A stretch of 64,000 nucleotides of DNA from Deltaproteobacteria bacterium (GTDB taxonomy: Bacteria > Myxococcota_A > Polyangia > Polyangiales > Ga0077539): contig JACRDB010000154.1 of NCBI GenBank assembly GCA_016218725.1, positions 28,946 to 92,945 of the forward strand, given 5' to 3'. The notes beneath the pieces were generated by a model. The model was not told the DNA's origin. It did no database searches and was given only the letters and a program-made list of their open reading frames with translations. Shown in pieces: positions 17,075-25,200 of the stretch (positions are counted from its first letter, which is position 1; every line of letters starts with the position of its first letter). The translations under genes and the position numbers were made by a program.

Positions 17075-18358
17075 ATGCGAATTCATGTGTGCGCGTCGGT
17101 GTGGGTGTTGGCGAGCTGTGTGGTCAACCGGACGCCTCCGACCCCCGTGGTGGTCGTGACGGACACGCCTCCCGTGGACCTGGGGATGGACTCCAGCACC
17201 CCCCTGCCAGACCGGCAGACCCCGGACACCCTGGTCTCGCCAGAGCTCCCGAGCACAGCCCTGGATGCCGGAGACACCCAGCCCTCCGGGGAGCCGCCAC
17301 CCTCGGACAGCGGGACCGACGCCCCGCCCTCGGACCTGGGTGCGGACGCCCTCGGGGACCTCACGACGGACCTCGTCGGCGACCTTTCATCGGATACTCC
17401 ATCGGATACTCCATCGGATACTACATCGGATACTCCCACCGACGGCGGGCCGGCGCCGCGCAACCGCGCGCTGGCAGGGCCCTTTCGGGTCGCCGCCTGG
17501 ACCGGGGCGATCGCGGGCACTCCAGGGTCCGCGGCGGTCTACTACCCCGACGACCCGGGGACCGAGCGCTTCCCGCTGGCGGTGTTCGCCCACGGGTTTC
17601 AGCTCCGGCCGGAGCAGTACAGCCTCCTCCTGCGCCACGTGGCCTCCCACGGGTATGTGGTCGCCAGCGTGGACTACCCCGGGAACCTCCTCTTCGTGGA
17701 CCACCGGGAGGTGCCCGCGGCGCTCACCGCGGCGAGGGTGGCCCTCGGGACAGGCACCGTGCCCTTCCCCGGGAGGCTCCGGGTGGATGGGTCCAGGGCC
17801 GCGGCCCTCGGCCACTCGCTCGGCGGAAAAGGGGCCATCATGGCGCTCCTCGGGGACCGGGGCTTCCTCGCGGGCGTGGCCCTGGACCAGGTGGACGACA
17901 ACCCTGCGCCCTTTGGCCTGCTGGATGACGCCCACCCGTCCATCGCGCCCGAGCGCATGCCGTCGCTCACGCGCCCGCTGGCCCTGGTGGGGGCCACACA
18001 GTCGCGCTGCGGTGGATTGCTGAACCCGCCCTGCGCGCCGGAGGCGAGCGATTATCGGGCGTTTGCGTCCAGCGCGCCCGCCACGGTGCCGCACCCGGTG
18101 TTCCCGCTCCTGGACTACGGTCACATGGACTTCGTAGACCCTGGCTGCGGCCTCACCTGCGGCGTCTGCGCCACGGGCCGCGCGCCCCTGGAGAGCCGCC
18201 AGGGTGCCCTGCGCGCCGTGGTGGTGGCCTTCCTCGATCGTCACCTCCGCGGTGACACCACCGCCGAGCCGCTCCTTACGGGGGCCGAGCGCGACGCCCT
18301 GGTCCGCGCTGGCGCGCTCTGGGACGGCAGGCTGGACACGCTCCCGCGCTGCCCCTGA
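17075..18358 (+). CDS. alpha/beta-hydrolase lipoprotein (chlorophyllase/PET-hydrolase-like fold)
   Basis: 427 residues. The start MRIHVCASVWVLASCVVNR gives a lipoprotein-like signal, then an Asp/Ser/Thr/Pro tether to about residue 125. The hydrolase domain has FPLAVFAHGFQ (oxyanion strand), HVASHGYVVASVDYPG, nucleophile elbow GHSLGG with Ser248, LDQVDDNP and a late His in LDYGHMDFV. This is the esterase layout of the chlorophyllase/PAF-acetylhydrolase/dienelactone-hydrolase-like families; the substrate is unknown. Paired Cys residues (CGGLLNPPC, CGLTCGVC) suggest an exported, disulfide-stabilised enzyme. Confidence 0.8.
   Translation: MRIHVCASVWVLASCVVNRTPPTPVVVVTDTPPVDLGMDSSTPLPDRQTPDTLVSPELPSTALDAGDTQPSGEPPPSDSGTDAPPSDLGADALGDLTTDLVGDLSSDTPSDTPSDTTSDTPTDGGPAPRNRALAGPFRVAAWTGAIAGTPGSAAVYYPDDPGTERFPLAVFAHGFQLRPEQYSLLLRHVASHGYVVASVDYPGNLLFVDHREVPAALTAARVALGTGTVPFPGRLRVDGSRAAALGHSLGGKGAIMALLGDRGFLAGVALDQVDDNPAPFGLLDDAHPSIAPERMPSLTRPLALVGATQSRCGGLLNPPCAPEASDYRAFASSAPATVPHPVFPLLDYGHMDFVDPGCGLTCGVCATGRAPLESRQGALRAVVVAFLDRHLRGDTTAEPLLTGAERDALVRAGALWDGRLDTLPRCP
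17387..17437 (+). repeat. AT-rich tandem 12-bp repeat in lipoprotein tether
   Basis: Four units of roughly TCGGATACTCCA encode SDTPSDTPSDTTSDTP. Codon choice (GAT, ACT, CCA) is unlike the GC-ending codons on either side and resembles the AT-rich tether patch at 10573-10630. Confidence 0.7.
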
Positions 18359-18407
18359 GCGGGTGCCTGCGTGGCTTCTCCGAGGCGCTCGCGCGTCACG
18401 GCCCTCG

Positions 18408-19286
18408 CTACGGGTCCGGCGCTGTCGGCGCAGCCGTGGTCGTCGGCGCCGCGCGCCCGAGGAGCCCGAGCGCCACGCAGAGCCCCACCAGCGGTGAGAG
18501 TCCCCAACCCAGCGCGGGCACCGGGAAGCGCTCCGTCGCGCTCGCCGCGAGCAGCCCAGCAGTCCACAACGCCAGCGCCTGGCGCGTGGGGCGTTCGCGC
18601 GCGGTTCCCCGAGTCGCATGCACCGCCAGGGTCGTCACCAGCGCCGCCAGCGCCCCGAGCGCCGTGAGCCCCCAGCCGGCGCCGCGCCCGAAGGCCATCC
18701 GCACTACGCCCTCGACCTCGGGCACCGCGGCGAGCCTGTCCGGTCGCGCCCAGGCGCCCGCCACCGCCGCCAGCGCGACGAGCGCGAAGACCCCCGAGGG
18801 AGCCCCCCCGGTCCTCGCCCCGACGATGGCCGTCAACGCGGCGGCGTAGGCCGTGGCGGTGCCGGCGTCGGGCTGCGCGACGAGCACGCACAGGGTCGCG
18901 CCCGCAGCCACGGCGGCCCGAAGGGTGCGACCACCGAGCGCGAGGCGGTCCAGCGCCAGGAGCTGCGCTGGCAGGAGCAGCGCCCCCGGGTGCAGCGCCA
19001 CCGGACCGAGCGAGACCCAGCGGTGTACGCCGTCAACGCCCGGTGCCACCAGGGTCAGGAGCATCCCCAGAGGCGCCGCGAAGGCCATGGCCAGCGCGCG
19101 CTGCGTCGTCAGCTCCGCCGCGCGACGAGCCGCGACGCCGAGCGCGAGCGCGAGCGCTCCGAACACGAGCTGCGCCCCCCAGCGCGAAGGCGCGAGCCCC
19201 GCCGCGCGCTCCAGCGCCACCCCCACGAGCCACGCCGGTGCGGGTGCCACGAGGATCCACGCGGACCGGGCTGGAGCGTCGCACAC
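18408..19286 (-). CDS. short SEDS-like (RodA/FtsW-related) membrane protein
   Basis: 292 residues, mostly hydrophobic, with about eight membrane segments. Two blocks recall SEDS glycosyltransferases: GVHRWVSLGPVALHPGALLL (compare the family GxxRWIxLGxxxxQPSE) and VAQPDAGTATAYAAAL (compare QPDLGTA). The last segment, VPALGWGLSPLVGLCVALGLL, fits the C-terminal SEDS helix. The protein is about 80 residues shorter than usual, lacks N-terminal helices, and has replaced the QPSE residues with HPGA, so activity as a peptidoglycan polymerase is doubtful. The first 15 codons lie inside a 94-bp repeat that also occurs at 21287-21380, so the true start may be further in. No cell-wall gene is adjacent. 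Confidence 0.6.
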   Translation of the reverse strand: MCDAPARSAWILVAPAPAWLVGVALERAAGLAPSRWGAQLVFGALALALGVAARRAAELTTQRALAMAFAAPLGMLLTLVAPGVDGVHRWVSLGPVALHPGALLLPAQLLALDRLALGGRTLRAAVAAGATLCVLVAQPDAGTATAYAAALTAIVGARTGGAPSGVFALVALAAVAGAWARPDRLAAVPEVEGVVRMAFGRGAGWGLTALGALAALVTTLAVHATRGTARERPTRQALALWTAGLLAASATERFPVPALGWGLSPLVGLCVALGLLGRAAPTTTAAPTAPDP

Positions 19287-19334
19287 GCGACCTACCTACC
19301 ACGCCCGCGCGGGGTGCAGGGACGACCTCGCACC
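19241..19334. repeat. dispersed 94-bp repeat, copy A
   Basis: Aligned by eye with 21287-21380 in the same orientation: about 85 of 94 positions match, including an uninterrupted block CGACCTACCTACCACG and a long identical right half ending CGACCTCGCACC. Copy A covers the 5' end of the SEDS-like gene and its upstream region. Flanking sequence beyond the 94 bases differs between copies. Confidence 0.8.
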
Positions 19335-19385
19335 AAAGCGCTGGCGCGTCGCAACCTGGTTGAAGTAAACTTCCCGCAGCAGTGT

Positions 19386-19391
19386 TAGGAT
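19386..19391 (+). promoter_or_regulatory. -10-like hexamer for lipoprotein gene at 19401
   Basis: TAGGAT ends nine bases before the ATG with no Shine-Dalgarno sequence. A small palindrome, GAAGTAAACTTC, lies at 19362-19373 near the -35 position. Confidence 0.35.
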
Positions 19392-19400
19392 ACCCGAGCG

Positions 19401-20537
19401 ATGAGGAAGGTGGTCCTGGGGAGGTGTGCGGTCGTGGGAGTGGCGCTGGTCGTGGGGGCATGCCGCTCCCCCGCTCGCCCGACGCCAGGCCCTGCGCGAC
19501 CCGCCCCCGCGCCGGACGTGGTCCCCCAGACCTCCGAGGTGTCGGTGACCGCGGACGCCTCGCTGGCGGCGACGCCTGCCCCCGTCGCGTCGTTGCGTGT
19601 GGGGATCAACGGTACGCGCGCAGGGCCTCGGGCCCTCTCGTGTCGCGGGTATGCGCTGGCCTATTCGATGGAGGCGGCACACCCCTTCGCCGATCGTGAA
19701 GACCTCCCGGACCTGTGGTGGAGGTTGGGCGGGGGAGAGGGGAACCGCGTGGACCTTGACTCCACACAGCCCGTGGAGTTCCGTCGGGCCACCGTGCGCT
19801 GGTACCTGACGCCCGCAAGCTCCTTGGAGGAGTGCCGCGCCGTGGTGGAGCTGGAAGCGGGCGGGCGCGTGGTGGCGACCTTCGAGCCCGGACCCGAGTG
19901 TGCCCGGCGGGGCGCGGGCGAGACCCTGGTCCTGGAGACCGCGCGCACCTGGAGCACCCCTGTTCGCGCGAGCCAGCTGCGCTTGCTGGATCGTACCCGA
20001 GCATTTCGGGACGCCCCTGAGCGGGAGGGCTACGCGATGGTGCAGGGACTGACTCTGGGGGAGTCTCCGGACCCACCTCGCCCGATCATTGTCACCCGCT
20101 TTGGGGATCTGCACCACGGGCCCAGCGAGGGCGAGGGTCCAGGGGGGTACCGCTTTCGGGTGGAGGGTCGAGGGATCTTCGTCGTGGCGCCGTCGGCGCC
20201 TCCGAGGCGCTTGCGGGGTGTAGGGGCCAGGGCGCTGGACCGCGCCCAGGATGTCGAGCTCTTCGAACTCCCGGGGACCAGTCGAGCCTTCCTTGCAGCG
20301 ACCTCACGGGGAGGGACGCAAGGGGCCCTCTCCCGTGAGCTCTATCTGGCGGATGCCGCAGCGCCCGAGGGCGGACTGACGAGGGTGCACACCTTCCCGT
20401 CCCCCATGGAGGACCTCTGGTACGACCGCTGTGAGAACGCCCTGAGGGTCACCACCGAGGACGGGAGACGCTGGCGCGTGGAACAGACCGGGGGCGTCCA
20501 GGAGGACCCCATGGGTGTCGACGCCGGAAGGCCTTGA
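19401..20537 (+). CDS. lipoprotein of unknown function
   Basis: 378 residues. MRKVVLGRCAVVGVALVVGAC is a clear lipoprotein signal with lipobox VGAC, followed by a short Pro/Ala linker. The mature protein reads as beta-rich, with VRWYLTPASSLEECRAVVELEAG and a C-terminal region LWYDRCENALRVTTEDGRRWRVE; two Cys pairs may form disulfides. No domain is recognised and there are no repeats. It stands alone between the divergent SEDS-like gene and the toxin-antitoxin pair. Confidence 0.75.
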   Translation: MRKVVLGRCAVVGVALVVGACRSPARPTPGPARPAPAPDVVPQTSEVSVTADASLAATPAPVASLRVGINGTRAGPRALSCRGYALAYSMEAAHPFADREDLPDLWWRLGGGEGNRVDLDSTQPVEFRRATVRWYLTPASSLEECRAVVELEAGGRVVATFEPGPECARRGAGETLVLETARTWSTPVRASQLRLLDRTRAFRDAPEREGYAMVQGLTLGESPDPPRPIIVTRFGDLHHGPSEGEGPGGYRFRVEGRGIFVVAPSAPPRRLRGVGARALDRAQDVELFELPGTSRAFLAATSRGGTQGALSRELYLADAAAPEGGLTRVHTFPSPMEDLWYDRCENALRVTTEDGRRWRVEQTGGVQEDPMGVDAGRP

Positions 20538-20556
20538 TCCGCCGGGCCAGCACGCC

Positions 20557-20589
20557 GCCCTTGACCAGGTTGGTCAAGGGCGCTAACAT
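20557..20589 (+). promoter_or_regulatory. toxin-antitoxin promoter with operator
   Basis: A perfect 11+3+11 inverted repeat (arms GCCCTTGACCA and TGGTCAAGGGC, 20557-20581) contains the -35-like TTGACC (20561-20566). A -10-like TAACAT (20584-20589) follows after 17 bases and ends six bases before the antitoxin GTG. The antitoxin probably binds the palindrome and represses its own operon, and the mRNA is probably leaderless. Confidence 0.6.
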
Positions 20590-20595
20590 CACGGC

Positions 20596-20838
20596 GTGAG
20601 CCCCGTGAACATCTACGACGCCAAGACTCACCTCTCGGAGTTGGTCCAGCGTGCTGCCGCGGGCGAGGAGATTGTGATCGCGCGCAACGGCACGCCTGCC
20701 GCTCGACTCGTTGCGTTGGCGGCGCCGCCGGTGCGTCGGCCAGGCGGCTGGGAGGGCCGAGTGTGGGTGTCGCCGGACTTCGACGAAGCGGACGCCACGG
20801 TCGCTGCGCTCATGTTCGGTGGCGAAGGCCCCGGGTGA
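20596..20838 (+). CDS. Phd/YefM-family antitoxin
   Basis: 80 residues. MSPVNIYDAKTHLSELVQRA ... GEEIVIARNGTPAARLVAL is the Phd/YefM DNA-binding fold, which dimerises and binds an operator. The C-terminal part (GRVWVSPDFDEADATVAALMFGG) is the toxin-neutralising tail. Its stop overlaps the PIN toxin start as GTGA. The palindrome immediately upstream is the expected autoregulatory site. Confidence 0.9.
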   Translation: MSPVNIYDAKTHLSELVQRAAAGEEIVIARNGTPAARLVALAAPPVRRPGGWEGRVWVSPDFDEADATVAALMFGGEGPG

Positions 20839-21224
20839 GGCTCCTGCTCGACAGCCACGTCTTCCTTTGGTGGAAGGCCGCGGATCCGCGCCTCTCGGCT
20901 GCCATGGTGCGTGCGATCGCCGAGGCGGAGGCGGTCTACATCAGCGCCGCCACGGCTTGGGAATTGGGCCTCAAGGTCAGTTTGGGGAAGCTCCGGCTCC
21001 CCGAGGCCGTGGAGGACGGCGTCGTCGCCGCGGGGTTCACTGAGCTCCCCGTCTACTTCCGGCACACGCGGGAGGCCGTCGCTCTGCCGCCCCACCATCA
21101 CGATCCCTTCGACCGGATGCTGGTGGCTCAGGCGCGGTGCGAGGGCCTCACCCTGATGACCCACGATGACAAGATCATCCAATATGAGGTGGCTGTACTG
21201 CGAGTCCCGGGCCGTCCCGCGTAG
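20835..21224 (+). CDS. PIN-domain toxin (VapC-like ribonuclease)
   Basis: 129 residues from a GTG overlapping the antitoxin stop. The PIN acidic residues are in place: Asp in RLLLDSHVFLWW, Glu in SAATAWELGLK, Asp in HDPFDRMLVAQA, and a final Asp in THDDKI. PIN toxins cleave RNA in a Mg-dependent way and are held inactive by the cognate antitoxin. The Phd-type partner rather than a VapB-type one is a common pairing in this subgroup. Confidence 0.9.
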   Translation: MRLLLDSHVFLWWKAADPRLSAAMVRAIAEAEAVYISAATAWELGLKVSLGKLRLPEAVEDGVVAAGFTELPVYFRHTREAVALPPHHHDPFDRMLVAQARCEGLTLMTHDDKIIQYEVAVLRVPGRPA

Positions 21225-21540
21225 CTCTCGAAGACTCCGGCCTGGCTGTCCTGAGCTGCGTAGCTGCAATCGAGAACGCGCTACGGCGGGCGCCACCAGG
21301 ATCCGTGCGGGCCGAGCTGGAGCGCCGCACACACGACCTACCTACCACGACCGCGCGGGGTGCAGGGACGACCTCGCACCGTACCTTGAGAGCGTCGAGG
21401 CGCTCGACACCATGGCGTGCCAGCGTGGCGGTGGTCCCCGGCGACGGATGCCGCCAGGTTGCGTCTTGGCACATCCAACGAGGGGCCCTCGGACGTATCC
21501 AGGGGAGCTGGTACCCTGACCTGCACCCAGGAGGCTCCCG
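21225..21540. other. intergenic region with repeat copy B
   Basis: These 316 bases hold repeat copy B (21287-21380), a short palindrome GAGCGTCGAGGCGCTC just to its right, and a TACCCT hexamer near 21515 that could be the -10 of the lipoprotein gene at 21541. Frames across it are uneven and no gene is supported. Confidence 0.6.
21287..21380. repeat. dispersed 94-bp repeat, copy B
   Basis: Second copy of the repeat at 19241-19334, direct orientation, about 90 percent identical, here in noncoding DNA downstream of the PIN toxin gene. No terminal inverted repeats or target duplication were seen. Confidence 0.8.
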
Positions 21541-22254
21541 TTGCATCGGCTCCGGAGGACTGCCCTCGCGCCTGGTCTGGCGCTCCTCGTGGCGGCCTGC
21601 GGGGACGGCGCCGCACCCTCGGCGGACGCCGCCGAGGACCGCTCGGTCAGCGATGTCGCCGACGTCCCGCGAGAGGACCGCGAGGCCATGGACGCCGTGG
21701 ACGCCGGCGCCGAGGGGGGCTCGGACGTGCTCGACGACCTCGCGCGGGGGGACGCCCCGGACGACCTCGCGCAGAGCGATACGGTCGCGGAGGACGCGGC
21801 TGACGAGGGCGCCGCGGACGCGGGGAGGGACCTCCCCGAGGTGCCGGGGCCCAGCGACGTCACGGCGGAGCTGCCGGAGGCCGACGCGCGCTCCGATGGT
21901 CCGCTCCCGGAGGGCGCCATCGTGCGGGGAGGCGTCGTCTGCGCGCCGGGCGAGTGCCGGCCGATCCTCCTGGACCACGCGCTCTCGCACCTGGGCAACG
22001 CGCCGCTGTCGCTCTTCCACTTTCCGGGACGCCGCGACGCCTTCTCCCTCTGGGCTGGCTGCCTCGCGCAAATCGCCGGATGTCTCCAGGGCCCCTCCGG
22101 CAGGCGGCCCCTGAGCGCATGCCTGGACCCGGGGACGCGCTGCCAGGCGAGATGTACCGACGCGCTTCGGGGGCACCTCGGCCGAGGCGCCGCCGCCCTG
22201 GAGGCGCTTGACCAGGTCTTCTTCAACGCGGGGGCCCCATGCGCCGCGCCCTGA
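21541..22254 (+). CDS. lipoprotein with acidic tether
   Basis: 237 residues. The TTG start is supported by GGAGG seven bases upstream. MHRLRRTALAPGLALLVAAC is a lipoprotein signal; a long Asp/Ala/Glu-rich tether runs to about residue 125. The remaining 110 residues form a small Cys-containing domain (CAPGEC, GCLAQIAGC, CLDPGTRCQARC) with no recognised family. The stop lies 15 bases inside the next gene, so it is probably translationally coupled to the phospholipase-like/FG-GAP protein and may act with it. Confidence 0.75.
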   Translation: MHRLRRTALAPGLALLVAACGDGAAPSADAAEDRSVSDVADVPREDREAMDAVDAGAEGGSDVLDDLARGDAPDDLAQSDTVAEDAADEGAADAGRDLPEVPGPSDVTAELPEADARSDGPLPEGAIVRGGVVCAPGECRPILLDHALSHLGNAPLSLFHFPGRRDAFSLWAGCLAQIAGCLQGPSGRRPLSACLDPGTRCQARCTDALRGHLGRGAAALEALDQVFFNAGAPCAAP

Positions 22255-25200
22255 GCGCCGCTGCGCTCGTCGCCGCGGTCGCGTCCTCGGACCGCCCGGC
22301 GGGCGCCTGGGAGGTGGGCTTCGAGCGCTGCCCGGAGCTGTGGAACTGCGCCTACGACTATGAGCACCGGGCGATCGCGCGCGCGGCGCTCCAGGCCGTG
22401 GGCGCCGACGCCTTCGCGGACGACGACTCCCGCGGCGCCGACCCGCTCTGCCGGAACTGCCCGAGTCCTCCGTGCACCAGCCTCCAGCGTGGGAACCGAG
22501 ACGTCTCGGGCTCCCAGACCTGCAGCTACGACTCCAGGATCACCTCGCGGACCCCGGACGGCGGGTTCTGCGTCACCGACCTGAACTCATGGTTCATTCC
22601 TCGGGACGACCCGTTCCACGATCGCGGCCTCCCCGCCGACCACCTCTCGAGCCCGCTGGAGGAGCGCTACCTCCCGGAGAGCGACCACGCCGCCGAGGCG
22701 CCGGACCTCCTGTACTCCGTGTATGACTTCATCGGGAAGGCCTCGCACTGCGTCCCTCTCCCCGAGCTCGACCGGACGGCGCCCCGCGGCGCCACGCAGT
22801 TCAGCAGTTGCCACTCCTTCGTCGGCGGCTGGCTGGGGATGCTCAACAGCAACCACTTCAGCCCTCAGAACTTCTACTCATGGCAGCGGTATCACCGCAT
22901 CGCGCGCCGCCTCGCGGGGCGCGCCGCCGCCCTCCGAGAGGCCCTCGAAGGCGACTACAGTGCCATGCCCACGGAGCCGCGCTACCGCCCGGAGCTCCGG
23001 ACCTTCGTCGAGGAGGCCGAGCGCGAGGCCCTCTTCTACGAGGGCGCCGCGCAGCACTTCCTCGGCGACCGATGGTCGTCAGGGCACATGTGGGAGCGCT
23101 GGGGCTTCCCGGACTCGGGCGTGCGGGACTTCGGGCCGGTGGCCTACTGCCCGTCGTTCGTTGTTGTGGACGGCGTCCCGTCGAGCCCGGAGTGTAACTT
23201 CCAGCGGAGGCTCCTCAACCTCGCGGCGATCACGGGGCTGATGTTCCACGGCGCCCAGGGCCTCGCGCAGGTCCCGTCCATGCAGTGCGCGCCCGAGGTC
23301 GAGGTCGAGCTCCCCTTCGGCCGCAGGGGCACGCCGACGCTGACGCAGCTGCTCGCCCTCTACTTCGCGACCACCGGCAGCATCCCGTTCCTCTCGCTGC
23401 CGGACATCGCCCTCGTCGGGCCGCTCACGGCCCGGGGGCTCCGGCCCGCGCAGGCCGTGCTCCTCACCGATGGGGGATCGCCCACGCCCTTCAACATGGT
23501 CGGAGACTACCGGTACCTCAACCTGGACGCCGGCGCCTGGAACCCGCGCAACCAGGACCCACGGTGCCTCGAAGCCCGCTTCAACAGTGTCTGGAGGGTC
23601 CCCGACGGGTCGGCGCTGCCGCTCGGGACGGAGCGCCAACGGGGCCTCCTGCGCGAGTGTACCCAACGGAGCTACGTCGAGGTCCTCCGGGCCCTCGGGC
23701 CCAACGGATCGTCCTTCGGGGTGCTCCCGGTCCGCGCCGACGGCCCGACGCCCCCTCGCAGCATCGATGACGTCAACGACGCATGCTGGTCGGCCTGGTC
23801 CACGAACGCCTCCATGCGGAGGACCTTCAACAGCATCTTTGGAGAGGACCCGGAGACCTTCATCGATGTCCTCGGGCGGGCCGTGCCCACCCTCAGCAGC
23901 GGTCAGCTCGACGACAACTTCCGCGCCGCGCTGATACGGCTCTCGATGGTCGTGGCCCTCGAACCCCCGGACGGCGACAACGGGACCTCCCTCGCGCGGG
24001 GAGGGCTCGGCCCCCAGCTCAATTTCCCCACCAACCGCTTCACCCCGCGCGCCCCCCGTCACTTCGAAGAGGAGGACCTCGACGCCCTGCCAGCGTTCGT
24101 AGACCCCGCGACCTTCAGGGACTTTCCGGGCCGTGACAGGCGCACCATCTTTGGCTACTTCCACCGCGCCCATATGGACTACTGGTGCGGCCGGGCGGAC
24201 TTCGATGACACCGTGGCCACCACGGACTTCGACCGGCCCCACCTCAACGCCGACAACAGCTTCAACCTCCACCACCTCCGGCGCCCCTCACGCCTGGGGC
24301 TGGACGCCCTGGGGCGACCGCGGGTCCCCACCACGGAGGAGCGCGAGGTGATCAACGACGAGGTCCACGTCTGTGAGATCATGGCCTCGCGGCTGTTCCG
24401 TCACGTCTCGCAGGTGGATCCCACGGACCTCGAGGTCATCGAGAACCACGAGCGGCCGCCCTGCGAGACCCTCGCCGACCCGGCGAGGCCCTTCCCCGAG
24501 GCGCGCCTGTCCCCGATCCTGCGGCGCTTCCGGGCCGAGCCACTGAACCCTCGCAACGCGCCCTACTACATCCCCCGACAGTACGCCCCGCACGACGTGG
24601 CGACGACCCCCTACGACGACGCCACCTCGCCCGACCACGTCGCCACGCATTTCCTCCGGACGGTGGTCAACTGGTGCGAGCGCGTCCCCTTCATCGACGT
24701 GCAGCAGCGGGGTCGCGGCCGCGACGCGGTGTTCTTCGCGCGGCCCGGGGTGCTGGGCGCGACTACCCCTCCCGCCGCGGTGCCGGGGGCGCGCTTCCTC
24801 ATCACCGGCCGTGATTTCGGCGACCAGGGCACCGTGGAGCTGATCCCCACCGCGTCGTGCATGGGCTGCGCGCCGCTCCCTTGCGCCGTCCCTCCTCGGG
24901 GCTGGGAGGATCGTCGGGTCGAGTTCATCGTAAACCCCGCCGCGGTGCAGGGCGGGCGCTACTACCTCAAGGTCACCAACACCACGGACCCGGCGCACCC
25001 GCGCTCCAGCGAGCGCTACGCGGAGCTCGAGATCGGCGGGCCGTGCAGCCCCGGAGACCGCTGCGGGTTCTCCCTCGCCGCGGGGCATTTCGTGCCTCCC
25101 CGCGGGCGCATGACCTGCGCCACCACCGGCCCCCGCGACCTCGCGGTGGGCGCGCCCGGCGCGCGAGGGCAGGCGGGGCTCATCTACCTCCTCCCCGCGG

